A stretch of 64,000 bases of DNA from VRUE01 sp963747765 (GTDB lineage Bacteria > Actinomycetota > Thermoleophilia > Solirubrobacterales > 70-9). Positions 1 through 8,569 of the stretch are shown piece after piece. Below the pieces are notes generated by a model. The model ran no database searches, was not told where the DNA came from, and worked only from the letters and a program-made list of their open reading frames with translations. The stretch covers positions 1-64,000 of the forward strand of contig CAVVGH010000001.1 in assembly GCA_963747765.1 (NCBI GenBank), given 5' to 3'. The translations under genes and the position numbers were made by a program. Every line of letters starts with the position of its first letter. Position 1 is the stretch's first letter.

Positions 1-814
1 GCGCCAACAGAACCTACAGCACCAACAGGACCACTAGAACCAGCTGGACCCGCAATGCCATTACACACATACTTAACAATTGCACCAAGCATAATCTTGA
101 CACCGCCAGCAACACAAGAACCCTGAGGCCCCGCAAATTCTTCAATTTCCGGCGTTTCGCCAGCTTCACCGTTAGCACCGGTAGCACCTACCGCTCCAGG
201 CGCTCCAGTGGCGCCTGTTGCCCAACCGGTCCCGTAGCCCCTGTAAGACCCGTTGCACCCGTAGACCCAGTCGGTCCAGTAGGGCCGGTCGGTCCAGTAG
301 CGCCTACTGCTGATTCTTCTTCAAATTCAACACCCACAATCCTTGCTTCATCCATTACAACTTCACACTGCAAGGGTTCCCCGCCCACAACCGCACAACC
401 AGACCACGCCTTTAGGATGTAGCCGGCCGCCGGAGAGGCAGTCAGGGTGACTTCTGCGCCTTCTTCGAATTCGGACGTTTCTTCGGTGCAGCCGGGGGCG
501 GTGCATTCGATCCCGGCGGGGTTGGAGGCCACGGTGCCCTGGCCTGAGTTGATTTTGAGGGTGAGGGGTTTTTCTGCGACTGCTTCTTCGCAGGTTTCGA
601 CCCCCGAGCCCGGTTCTTTGGAGGCTTCGGAGCAGGGTTCGAAGGTGGCGATCACGAACCAGCTTTCTTCGGAGCCTTCTTGGTTGTAGACGGAGCAGTA
701 TTTGGCGGTCTTCGGCAGGCAGCCGAAGCCGCCGCTTTTCGTCCATTCGACGAATTCGGAGCCTTCGGCGGGAATCGCGTGAACGGAGACGCCTTCGCCT
801 TCACACACGACCAA
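1..814 (-). pseudogene. Frameshifted, 5'-truncated collagen-like surface protein
   Basis: Reading from 814 down, the frame encodes InlB-like bacterial-repeat modules (EGSEFVEWT near residue 18; TLTASPAAGYILKAWSGC near residue 125) followed by Gly-X-Y triplets such as GATGPTGPTGPTG. It then hits a stop at 188. The collagen triplets resume one frame over from about 221 (ATGATGAPGAVGATG) and run to the window edge, so one base has been lost in a GGN codon near 221-223. The 5' end is also incomplete: there is only a TTG start, an in-frame TGA lies just upstream, and no signal peptide is present although the repeats are extracellular types. Proteins of this kind are secreted or surface-exposed. 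The gene is probably decayed; a sequencing error at the frameshift cannot be excluded. Confidence 0.6.
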
Positions 815-972
815 ACAAAAAGATCAGCCCACCAATTAGCACCACACTCACATCACATCACAAACATCAAAAACAAAGCCGCCAACAACACAAACACACC
901 AACCAACAAACCCCACCGCAATCCCCAGCCCGACGCTCTCCCCTCTCCCCTGTTTCTCCCTGCCCTATTGGG
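815..972. other. Gap with hydrophobic reading frame, no clear gene
   Basis: Between the truncated collagen gene and the first structured repeat, the minus strand is G/T-rich. It contains a short hydrophobic frame (GLLVGVFVLLAALFLMFVM, then stop) that looks like a leftover signal peptide, out of frame with the gene below it. This is not annotated as a gene. Confidence 0.3.
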
Positions 973-1406
973 CTAGGACTTCTCTTTCCCTGTTGGTTTC
1001 TGTGGCGGACAAACAAGCCCAGCCTTCTGTTCGGGCCTTGCGTCGCGGGGCCCTCATAGGCTGCGCATCTCTTGGGCCCCGCGCCGCAAGGCAAGAGCCG
1101 AACGAAGGGGGCTATATCGCCCCCGCAAACCCAGGGACCGAGGCCTTCAACCCCAAGCGCCGGTTCGCACGACAAAAGCCGCGCGAAACCGCTCCCCATG
1201 GCCTCACCCACATTCCCCTCGGCCAGCGCCAGCCACGGTGGGCTCTCCGAAACCGAGAAGCAACCTGCAGCTCCCTCGGCCTATCGCGAGCCGAGGGGCT
1301 GCCCAGGCGCTCTATATATAGAGCGCCCTGCGATCCGGATTCGCGCCGTGGCTGAGCTGTAGGCGTGAAGCTAACCGGACGGCCTTCCTCGAAGGCCTCA
1401 TAACGA
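973..1406 (-). repeat. Structured ~440 bp repeat, copy 1
   Basis: This is nearly identical to 4079-4526 and 14382-14829, in the same orientation. It is packed with inverted repeats: a long hairpin at 1035-1092 (GCCTTGCG...CGCAAGGC enclosing CGCGGGGCCC/GGGCCCCGCG); GGGGGC-TATATC-GCCCCC at 1107-1124; CCTCGGC...GCCGAGG around 1273-1298; a perfect 22 bp palindrome at 1306-1327 centred on TATATATA; and GGCCTTC-CTC-GAAGGCC at 1381-1397. It lies directly upstream, on the minus strand, of the truncated collagen gene. Conserved hairpins with changes in loops suggest a folded RNA or ssDNA, a mobile repeat or an origin. Overlapping open frames on both strands do not resemble proteins. Confidence 0.85.
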
Positions 1407-1449
1407 AATCCCCAACTCCCCTACACAAACCCCTACCCTTAAATCCCCA

Positions 1450-1743
1450 ATGCCCAAAAATTCCCTAAAACAACTCCCCGGAGCCGAGATCGTGCTGCCC
1501 GGCCTCGAAGACCTCGCGGCGGGCCGCGCTTCGGTCAACGCCAGCGCCGTGCAGGCCGCCGCGACGCGCCTGCAACGCGCGGGCATGGAGGTGCCCTCCG
1601 CGAGCGGCGACACCCCGCCGGCGCACGTCCTCTACCGCCAGCTGAACGAGGAGCTGGGAGACGCCGCCCACTCCCGCTACAACGCGATCCTCGCCCGGGT
1701 GGTCAGCTTCGCCGGAGCCGCAGAGCGTGCGCGAAGCGGCTGA
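1450..1743 (+). CDS. Small conserved protein, partner of downstream nucleotidyltransferase-like gene
   Basis: This 97-residue protein begins with LPGAEIVLPGLEDLAAG and has a C-terminal helix with HSRYNAILARVVSF. I recognise the pattern as an actinobacterial small protein that travels immediately upstream of DUF6036-type genes; it has no firm biochemical role. It overlaps the next gene by 17 bp, which points to translational coupling. The pair would fit a toxin-antitoxin-like or regulatory bicistron, with this as the smaller partner (inference). The 5' region is A/C-rich and shows no strong ribosome binding site. Confidence 0.6.
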   Translation: MPKNSLKQLPGAEIVLPGLEDLAAGRASVNASAVQAAATRLQRAGMEVPSASGDTPPAHVLYRQLNEELGDAAHSRYNAILARVVSFAGAAERARSG

Positions 1744-2248
1744 CGCCGAGCGAATCGCCCGCCTGGCCCGCGAGATTGGTCGGGTCGTGCCGCCGGGGAC
1801 CCGGATGTACCTGACCGGAGGCGCGACCGCTGTGCTGGAAGGCTGGCGCGAGTCGACCGTTGACATCGACGTCCGCTTCGAGCCCGACGCCGGCGCCGCG
1901 CTGGAACGGATTCGCGACCTCAAGGAGGAGCTCGCGCTCAACGTCGAGCTCGCCTCGCCCCTGGACTTCCTCCCGCCCCTGCCCGGCTGGCAGGAACGCT
2001 CCCGCTTCCGCCTGCGCGAGGGCAACCTCGAGGTCTTCGACTTCGACGCCTACTCGCAGGCGCTGTCGAAGCTCCAGCGAGGCCTTGACCTGGACCTGGC
2101 CGACATCCGCAACATGGTCGACTCCGGTCAGGTCGAGCCGAAACGACTACTTGAACTCTACAACGAAATCGAGAACCAACTGTACAGATTCCCCGTCGTC
2201 GATCCAGCCAACCTACGTGCCGCAGTGAAAACACTACAAACTCCCTAA
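1727..2248 (+). CDS. DUF6036-like nucleotidyltransferase-fold protein
   Basis: This 173-residue product starts at GTG. It carries the hallmark N-terminal motif of AbiEii/MNT-like nucleotidyltransferase-fold proteins: a Gly-Gly loop (YLTGGATAVLEGWR, residues ~28-40) followed by a strand with alternating acids (TVDIDVRF) that would be the metal-binding DxD. A helical C-terminus follows. Relatives act in toxin-antitoxin or abortive-infection systems, but DUF6036 itself is not well characterised. It overlaps the upstream 97-residue gene by 17 bp, so the two are probably one operon. Location next to surface-gene wreckage and structured repeats fits an accessory island. Confidence 0.7.
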   Translation: MREAADAERIARLAREIGRVVPPGTRMYLTGGATAVLEGWRESTVDIDVRFEPDAGAALERIRDLKEELALNVELASPLDFLPPLPGWQERSRFRLREGNLEVFDFDAYSQALSKLQRGLDLDLADIRNMVDSGQVEPKRLLELYNEIENQLYRFPVVDPANLRAAVKTLQTP

Positions 2249-2390
2249 CACCGCGAGGGCGCGATACCAAAATGCCAACAGAAAACCCCACTGCTCCACG
2301 ATTTCGCGAGCCTCGTACTCGTAAAAACGCATGCGCGGCGCGGAACCCTATCCAACCAGGATCGGCCCCTGCGGCGCGGGGCGACAGCAG

Positions 2391-3800
2391 CTAGAGGTCC
2401 GGTGGGTTTCTCCAGGTCACCTTGATCCGGAACGGCTTTTCGTGGCCCCTCCCGCCCTTGATTTTAACGCGGTAGGTCTTGTGGTTCTGCCAGCGCGAGT
2501 CGCCCGGCGCGGTCCCCGGAGGTCTGTAGCCGTTCGCGAACTTCTCCACTTCGATCGTGGCCGACTCGCAGGGCGGGTCGTTGTCGAGGATCTGATGGCC
2601 GATCGGCTCTTCGGCGTAGGCCGGAATGTAAATGTCGACGTAGAAGCCCTCGACGCAGGCGTCGCTGAGCGAAAGCGGCCCGACGGTCTTCGAGGTGGAG
2701 AATTCCCTGCCGCTCCCGCCTTCGCCGCCAGCGACGAAGTCGCCGAGCCGACCGGGCACGCGCCTGTCGACCACCCCGATCGCCGCGGTCCTGACCACCT
2801 TGGAGGCCCCAAGGATCTCCTCAAAAGCCATTTTGTCGATGCCGTAGCGCAGGTAGAAGGGAGTCCAACGGGGGTTCGCCCGGGTGGAGTCGTCGGCTGC
2901 GAGAAAGCCGCGGCCGGCGAGCGCTGGCCCGGCGTCGCCGAACTGAAGCGCGTCACCCCACAGCACGTCGGAGCTGTCGCTCAGCGCCAGGTTCAATCCA
3001 GCAAACGGGCTGTCGGCGAACAGCTTGGTCTGGTCGACGAAGTAGCGCACGACGATCCGCGGTCGCCCGGCGGAGCTCGTCCCCCGCGACATCGCGCGGG
3101 ACGAGCCAGCGCTGCCGTGCTTCGGCCCCGCAACGCGTCCCCCAAGGCGCACGCCGCGACCCTGGACGCAGGAAAGAAAGAGCTTCGCCATCCCTGCCTC
3201 GCCCCCCGCAAGCGCTGCGCGAACGCCTACCCGGCCGCGCCGATCGCGGAAGTAGGAGAGCTTCCCCAGGCCGTTACCGCCCGCCGCGAAACCGACGTCA
3301 CCGGGGATCGAGTTTGGCAGACGACAGGCGAGAGCGAGCGTCCTAGGAGCGGCGGAATGTGCCCGACCGGCGAGGCGCGCGCCGAGCCGAACCGCGCGCG
3401 CAAGGACCGTCGTGCGCAGGCTCGGTTTGCCGGTGAGCTTGACGCAGTCGGCCGTGGCGAGGATCGTCACCACCGCCATGCCAGTATTGCGGAAGCTGAG
3501 CCTGGCGCCCCTCGGTTTCGGTACGACCGCGACCGTTTCGAGGCTGGGGGTGGCCCCGCTCGGCTTGACCGCGATCGGCCTGAAGCGACTGGCCAAAAAA
3601 GAGAAGCCGTTGCGGCAGGACAGCGTCGCGCTCGCGGCGCCACCCGGCGAGATCGTGCGTTCAACCGAGAAGCTGACGAGCTGCAGCTCGGGGCCGACTG
3701 CTGCGTTAGTAGGCTCAGCGTCCTCAGACAACCCAAAAAGACAAACAACCAATAAAAACAACATAACAAAAATTGGGGGCGGGCGTCGCAAGTACACCAC
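2391..3800 (-). CDS. Secreted hypothetical protein with duplicated domain
   Basis: This protein has up to 469 residues. A more likely start is the ATG at 3764, which gives a clean signal peptide (MLFLLVVCLFG...). After export come two related ~90-residue modules, each with a Cys pair and an R-GxRL-like core (one with ATLSCRNGFSF, the next with TLALACRLPNS). Then comes a C-terminal domain with acidic and aromatic patches (VDIYIPAY, DNDPPCESATIEVEKF). No enzyme motif is visible. It is intact, unlike its neighbours, and sits about 280 bp downstream of structured repeat copy 2 in the same orientation as the other surface genes. Its function is unknown; I expect an extracellular or wall-associated role. 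Confidence 0.6.
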   Translation of the reverse strand: MVYLRRPPPIFVMLFLLVVCLFGLSEDAEPTNAAVGPELQLVSFSVERTISPGGAASATLSCRNGFSFLASRFRPIAVKPSGATPSLETVAVVPKPRGARLSFRNTGMAVVTILATADCVKLTGKPSLRTTVLARAVRLGARLAGRAHSAAPRTLALACRLPNSIPGDVGFAAGGNGLGKLSYFRDRRGRVGVRAALAGGEAGMAKLFLSCVQGRGVRLGGRVAGPKHGSAGSSRAMSRGTSSAGRPRIVVRYFVDQTKLFADSPFAGLNLALSDSSDVLWGDALQFGDAGPALAGRGFLAADDSTRANPRWTPFYLRYGIDKMAFEEILGASKVVRTAAIGVVDRRVPGRLGDFVAGGEGGSGREFSTSKTVGPLSLSDACVEGFYVDIYIPAYAEEPIGHQILDNDPPCESATIEVEKFANGYRPPGTAPGDSRWQNHKTYRVKIKGGRGHEKPFRIKVTWRNPPDL

Positions 3801-4078
3801 AAGAACACTATGCGCTGAGTGATCTCTCAGTCAAGGCCCAACCAAAACGCAGCCGCCAAAGAACAAAAGAATCAACAACCCAAACAGCGTGCCGACCACG
3901 TAGAGCGAGGCTCGGAACCAAACCAACAAACATCCACTCCAACAAACAACATCTAATGCTGGGGCGGCTTCTGCTTCTTGCCATACCGCAATCGCCACCG
4001 AACACAACCGACCCGAACACCCACGAACACATAAGTCCCCTCCCTGTCGATTTCGTTTCAGTCCGGACCCATCCGGAC
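3801..4078. other. Leader region with a possible membrane peptide
   Basis: No confident gene. On the minus strand, a short frame ending at 3831 encodes a strongly hydrophobic stretch (SLYVVGTLFGLLILLFFGG). It may be a small membrane peptide or a leftover signal anchor. No convincing ribosome binding site was found. Confidence 0.25.
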
Positions 4079-4526
4079 CTAAGACTTCTCTTTCCCTGTT
4101 GGTTTCTGTGGCGGACAAACAAGCCCAGCCTTCTGTTCGGGCCTTGCGTCGCGGGGCCCTCATAGGCTGCGCATCTCTTGGGCCCCGCGCCGCAAGGCAA
4201 GAGCCGAACGAAGGGGGCTATATCGCCCCCGCAAACCCAGGGACCGAGGCCTTCAACCCCAAGCGCCGGTTCGCACGACAAAAGCCGCGCGAAACCGCTC
4301 CCCATGGCCTCACCCACATTCCCCTCGGCCAGCGCCAGCCACGGTGGGCTCTCCGAAACCGAGAAGCAACCTGCAGCTCCCTCGGCCTATCGCGAGCCGA
4401 GGGGCTGCCCAGGCGCTCTATATATAGAGCGCCCTGCGATCCGGATTCGCGCCGTGGCTGAGCTGTAGGCGTGAAGCTATCCAGACGGCCTTCCTCGAAG
4501 GCCTCATAACGAACAGCGATCCGACT
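4079..4526 (-). repeat. Structured ~440 bp repeat, copy 2
   Basis: This copy has the same sequence and hairpins as 973-1406, including the perfect GCGCTCTATATATAGAGCGC palindrome. It differs at the left end by one base (CTAAGACT instead of CTAGGACT). Its right end extends through ACAGCGATCCGACT, which copy 3 shares but copy 1 does not. It lies upstream, on the minus strand, of the secreted 2391-3800 gene. Confidence 0.85.
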
Positions 4527-5391
4527 ACACAAAATAGCTTAGACCACCCCAAATCGAAGGGCCGCCTGCGGCGGCGTTGCGAACACACGCCCCACCAACC
4601 ACCACGCAAACCATCGCAACGCCGCCGCAGGCGGCCCCACCCAGCAATCCGAACACCACCGTAACCACATGACCATCCTCCAAACAGAGTGGGGCTTCGG
4701 CCTGTGCTTCGCACAGCCCTCACCCCACTCCACCCCACCGCAGGGACGGGAGCGCACCGGCACACGCCACGAAAAGCACCCGGTTCGTCCCCCAAGAGAT
4801 CTGCCGTTTGGCCGCCGGGCTGAAGCGAAGGGAAAAGCGAGACTCCAACCTGGTCGGGACCTCTGGCGGCGGGCGCGGCGGGAAGCGGGCCGGGCTTTGC
4901 CGCGGCCCAAGCGCCGTCACGCAACTGAGATCTGGTCTGGCTGCGCCTGGTTCTGGACACAGAACTCCAGAACCCGCTTCAAAGCTCACAGAGGCCTTGA
5001 CTGCGACTCGACAGAGAACCACAGCAAAGCCACGACGAGGGGGTTTCGCAAACCAGGCAACAGCGCCTAAGACACCAATTAATTCGGGGGTTTCCAAGCC
5101 CACCCTGCGGTGGGCTTGGAAACACAACCACCCGACCTCACAACACTTTCAGCCGGCTGAAAAACATCACACCAACCACCCTGCATAACGAAAATTCAGC
5201 ACGCGCACACAAAGCCGGAAACCCTGCAGACAACAGTCACGCTCAAACCCTCAAACACACAAGAAAAAAAGAATTCTGATCAAAAATACGCTTCACAACG
5301 CCATCCCCACCCAAATCCCTCCTCAATCGACTAAACGAACTTCATGAACCGGAACGAAACCATCTGCACAAAACTAAGCCACTAACACTCA
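4527..5391. other. Gene-poor stretch with large inverted repeat and hairpin
   Basis: No frame here resembles a known protein. There is a large inverted repeat at 4559-4637 whose ~23 bp arms (GGGCCGCCTGCGGCGGCG... and its complement) are separated by ~31 bp. A perfect hairpin lies at 5090-5123 (TTTCCAAGCCCAC-cctgcg-GTGGGCTTGGAAA) and could terminate transcription. The rest is A/C-rich on the plus strand. Confidence 0.4.
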
Positions 5392-5501
5392 TCAAACCAA
5401 CCCCTGGTGTCCGCAATTCAAAGATCTCGGACCCACACCAACCAAACCCACCAGCAGCGCCGACTTGAGCCGATGCCCGGCTCTAACAAGCGCCGAACCA
5501 A

Positions 5502-5989
5502 TCAAGAGTTGAAGACGAGCAGGGTGCCGGTGCTCGGGTACGGTTCCTGGCCGCCGAAGACGACCTCGACCGTGAAGCGCCGCGCCCGACCAGGGCCGGG
5601 CGGCAGGCGGCGAGCGCCCGCGCCGTCGAGGCGGGCTGGATCTTCGAGACGCAACATTCGGGCAGGCCGGCGGTTTCCAACCGCCCGTGGCGGTTGAGCT
5701 CGATCCGCATGCTGCACAGCTGCGGCGGCAGCGACCCGTCGGCGGTCGTGATCTTGCCGCCGACCGTGACCGCGATCGGGGCAACTCCTCGGCGCGGCAG
5801 CTTCTTCGGGGAGAGCTTGCCGTCGACGGTGACGCGCAGGTTGCCTCTCTGGACTAGCTCCGCCTGGGCGAGCCCGGCCGCCCCGAGCAGCGCGCCAAGC
5901 GAAACGAGCGCGACTACGAGGCGTCCGGCGCGAGCGCTTTGGACTTTGTGGTGGCTATAGCGACCAAAAGGTCGAAAGCGGCGCTTCAT
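5502..5989 (-). pseudogene. Secreted protein gene with single-base frameshift
   Basis: From ATG at 5989 the frame encodes a basic N-region and a clear signal peptide (VVALVSLGALLGAAGLAQA). Next comes a domain recognisable from Solirubrobacterales secreted proteins: VQRGNLRVTVDGKLSPKKLP, then ELNRHGRLETAGLP, then the CRPALVGRG motif. The expected ending (RFTVEVVFGGQEPYPSTGTL...) is present only in the neighbouring frame. One base is missing in a GGN codon near 5580, so the protein is truncated or mis-extended. The start codon overlaps the stop of the upstream fragment (ATGA), preserving an ancestral translational coupling. Confidence 0.65.
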
Positions 5990-6315
5990 CGGCGGCCTCC
6001 TCTTCGCCTGGTGTGCCCGCGTCGCGTCGCCTTGCGCTTCCTCTTCTTGCACTGCCCGCGCAGCTCGGAGGAGAAGCGGGCACCTATGTTGTTTTGGCCG
6101 AGGCCGCTTACCGTTGCCAGCGGTGGCTTCTTGCAAATGTTGGAGGAGTTCTGCAGCAGTCCTCGGCGGCCGCCGTGCAGGACCATCGTGAAGCTGTCGA
6201 TCGGAGCGTCGGGGACGCCTTCGAAGCTGCTGCGAATCCCGCCCTTGACCGACTCGATCCTACCGACGAGCTCGACATCAATCCGCCCATCCAGGGCAAC
6301 GACCACGTCGGGCAG
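5986..6315 (-). pseudogene. C-terminal fragment of a large surface protein family (fragment 1)
   Basis: This fragment encodes a conserved C-terminal domain (LPDVVVALDGRID, GRIESVKGGIRSSFEGVPDA, VLHGGRRGLLQNSSNIC) and an Arg/Lys-rich tail. The same domain occurs at 7455-7812 and 9894-10410. It begins right after a TAG stop at 6316-6318, has no start codon of its own, and lacks the N-terminal bulk and signal peptide expected of the family. The 11 bases at its 5' boundary (GCAGCTAACAG on the plus strand, 6312-6322) are identical to the boundary of fragment 2, after which the two loci diverge. It is a dead gene fragment or a donor cassette. Confidence 0.65.
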
Positions 6316-6328
6316 CTAACAGCACCAA

Positions 6329-6548
6329 AAGCCTCCGCCTCGCAAAGCGAGGCACCTGGTCTTCGAAATCACCACAGATTTCGAAGCCACAAATAAACCC
6401 TGCTGTTTCAATTCGTGGCACCTCCGACGGGCCAAGTCCGTCACTGGACAGCGCCGAACCAAATCGAGCACGACCGCTGTAGGCAAAAAGTGTTCGGCCT
6501 CGCACCGCGAGGCCCTGGCTTTCGAAATCAGCACGATTTCAAAGCCGC
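6329..6548. repeat. Duplicated two-hairpin module
   Basis: Two related ~60 bp modules lie at about 6329-6392 and 6488-6548. Each has a hairpin GCCTCGC-nnn-GCGAGGC followed by a second with arms CTTCGAAAT/ATTTCGAAG (or TTTCGAAAT/ATTTCAAAG). The spacer between them holds no gene. Confidence 0.55.
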
Positions 6549-7454
6549 ACAACACTCAACACTTCCTGTGGCACTTCCGCGAGCCGATGTGCTCCGCTGG
6601 CAGTTGCCGGATCAAGTGCTGGTAGGACGCAGGGAGCGTGGCGTTGCAGCGCTACGCGAGTGACTGAGAACAACCCAGCACACCGCAATGCGAACCATTG
6701 ACTCAGAGGCACCCAAGTGCCTTGAGGATCCGCCAACGCCAGAGGTGAGCAGCGGTGAACGGAATTGCCACAACAAGAAACCGACAAGAACGGCACCATC
6801 AACACCAAGAGCTACCACACCACACACGAATTCGCCGTTGAAGTACGAATAAACGGCGAGATTGCTGAGCGTGAAAACCAAATCCCAATCCTCCGCAACA
6901 ACGACAACATCGCCAAGATCCCCAAACAGCTGTTCACCCACCACCACACGATCCGCTAACGACTCAAACTAATCCGCCAGATCGAGAACCAGAACCCCTC
7001 TACGCGAATCCGCCAAAAAACGGATTCGCCACCAACTCCAACACCCTCGTGGCGCCGGCGCGAGGGGTCATGCGATTCTGGCCTGCGCCGGACCAAGCGG
7101 GACGGTGATGACGCGACTCCCTCGTAGCAGCGCTACTTGGGATGTCGAAGAAGCACTGTATTCCGCGCAGTCAACAAACCACAGTCACCACCGCCCCACA
7201 TCCACCGTCCGCCGCAGCCCAGAACGTGCGACCACGAACGACGTCGGCACACCAAAAACAACCCAACACGCATGCCCTCCACAGTCAAGTAGGAGGGCAT
7301 GCACTCAGCCTCCGAGCACCCATCAGGCGCGCCCCAAGGCACGCCCCGCAATCCCCCCTCACCCGAGTTGACGATCAGGCCCTTCTAAACAGCAACTGCA
7401 TCACGATGAAGGAATCATCAACCTCAAAACCCCAGCCAAACCCACCGCTGGCGC
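6549..7454. other. Non-coding stretch with hairpin at 7270-7302
   Basis: No recognisable gene. It contains GCATGCCCTCC...GGAGGGCATGC (7270-7302), a member of the hairpin family also found at 10501, 29789, 44668, 50320 and 59310. It also has two short sequences (around 6640-6670 and 7120-7140) sharing CAGCGCTAC with 8025-8050. A stretch near 6930-6955 is nearly repeated at 8320-8350 (CTTCACCCACCACCACA). Confidence 0.45.
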
Positions 7455-7812
7455 TCAGCGCGCCCGCGACGCCCTTCCAACGCTCCCGCGGACGCGGCCA
7501 TGGCGCTTGTGCTTGCGCTTCTTCTTGCGCTTCTTGCAGCCGCTCGCCTTCAGCTCGGGGCGGGTGTTGTAGACCTTGCCGTTCTGGCCGCGCAGCTTGA
7601 CCGTGGCGCGGTTCTTGCCCTTGCAGAGGTTCGTCGAGTTGACGATCAGGCCCTTCTTGCCGCCCTGCATGTTGACCACCACCTTGGAAACCGGCGCGTC
7701 GGGGACATCTTCAAACATGGTCCGAATACCGCCCTTGACCGACTCGATCCGACCGACGACACCCGACTTCAAAGGTCAACGCCCACACAAAAACAAAGAC
7801 CAGGTCGCGCAG
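7455..7812 (-). pseudogene. C-terminal fragment of the same surface family (fragment 2)
   Basis: The frame from 7772 encodes GRIESVKGGIRTMFEDVPDA, VVVNMQGGKKGLIVNSTNLC, ATVKLRGQNGKVYNTRPELK and a basic tail (KKRKKKRKHKRHGR). The preceding residues expected by homology (L-x-DLV) are present one frame over, up to a TAG at 7813-7815, so the 5' part carries a frameshift. Its boundary sequence GCAGCTAACAG matches that of fragment 1. No signal peptide or start is present. This is a remnant or cassette, not a functional gene. Confidence 0.6.
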
Positions 7813-8569
7813 CTAACAGACATAGATAGAAATAGATCAATAACTAAACACTACTAACCACAACTCCCACACCATTCAAAGCGCAAATCGACCAACTACT
7901 ATTCATTTACCGAAAGCGTCACACACGATTTCGGAACTAAACCCTCACCTGTGGCATCTCCACAAGACGTTATGTGTCTATAGCGCGCGCCGCATCAAGC
8001 GATGCCAGAACACAGGAATGCGGCGTAGCAGCGCTACGCAAGTGACTGAGGACACCGCAACGCGAAGCGATGCCACAGGCATCGACGCAACAATCCCAAC
8101 CACACTACGAATGCGCCGCCGCTAGAGACATATAACAACGAGCGGAGCTGCCACCTAGGACTTCTCTTTCCCTGTTGGTTTCTGTGGCGGACAAAATGCA
8201 GCCCCAACAGCCAAATCCTTCCCCTGACTCTCTCTAATCCCTGAACCACCGCACAACTTAATGTACGCGCCAGTTCTTGTCAAGAACTTCCGCGTCCTAC
8301 CACCACCACCAAACCACCGTCAAACACCTCTTCACCCACCACCACATGATCCACTACCGACTCGAGCACGTACGCGAGGACTGCAGCCACGACGCCTCCG
8401 CCACCGAAGACCGCGAAAAGCTCGGCCTCAGCCTCAAGGCGATGCAAGTGCTCAACACCGCCTCCCCCCGCGCCCCGGCCCAGGAACCGGGCGCGGAAGG
8501 AGGCAAGGTGCCGCGCAGCTCAGAGGAGTAGCTGCTTCAGCACAAGCAGGTTGAGCAAGGAAACGCCGA
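7813..8569. other. Gap with solo repeat end and unassigned small ORF
   Basis: Besides the solo 41 bp repeat end (8155-8195), a plus-strand frame at 8277-8531 encodes 84 residues with a hydrophilic, plausibly helical middle (EDREKLGLSLKAMQVLN). I cannot assign it, and part of its DNA is repeated near 6930. It could be the tail of a lost gene. Confidence 0.25.
8155..8195 (-). repeat. Solo 41 bp end of the structured repeat
   Basis: This 41 bp sequence (CTAGGACTTCTCTTTCCCTG onward, to GGCGGACAAA) is identical to the left ends of copies 1 and 3. None of the hairpin body follows it. It behaves like a solo end or residual site of the larger element, in the same orientation as the full copies. Confidence 0.75.

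Noticed and set aside
867..1362. Several ~95-120 residue frames across the structured repeat, on both strands, identical between copies
   Set aside because: They overlap each other on both strands, follow the DNA identity of the repeats and have no signature or codon-like variation; the hairpins explain the conservation better.
2331..3755. Long plus-strand frame opposite the secreted protein gene
   Set aside because: No signal peptide or family pattern and Arg/Ala-rich composition; it is the shadow of the minus-strand gene, which has a clear signal peptide and repeated modules.
6312..7819. Shared GTTAGC boundaries as possible integron attC sites
   Set aside because: The boundary does not fit the attC core consensus, no second site pair is visible and no integron integrase is present.
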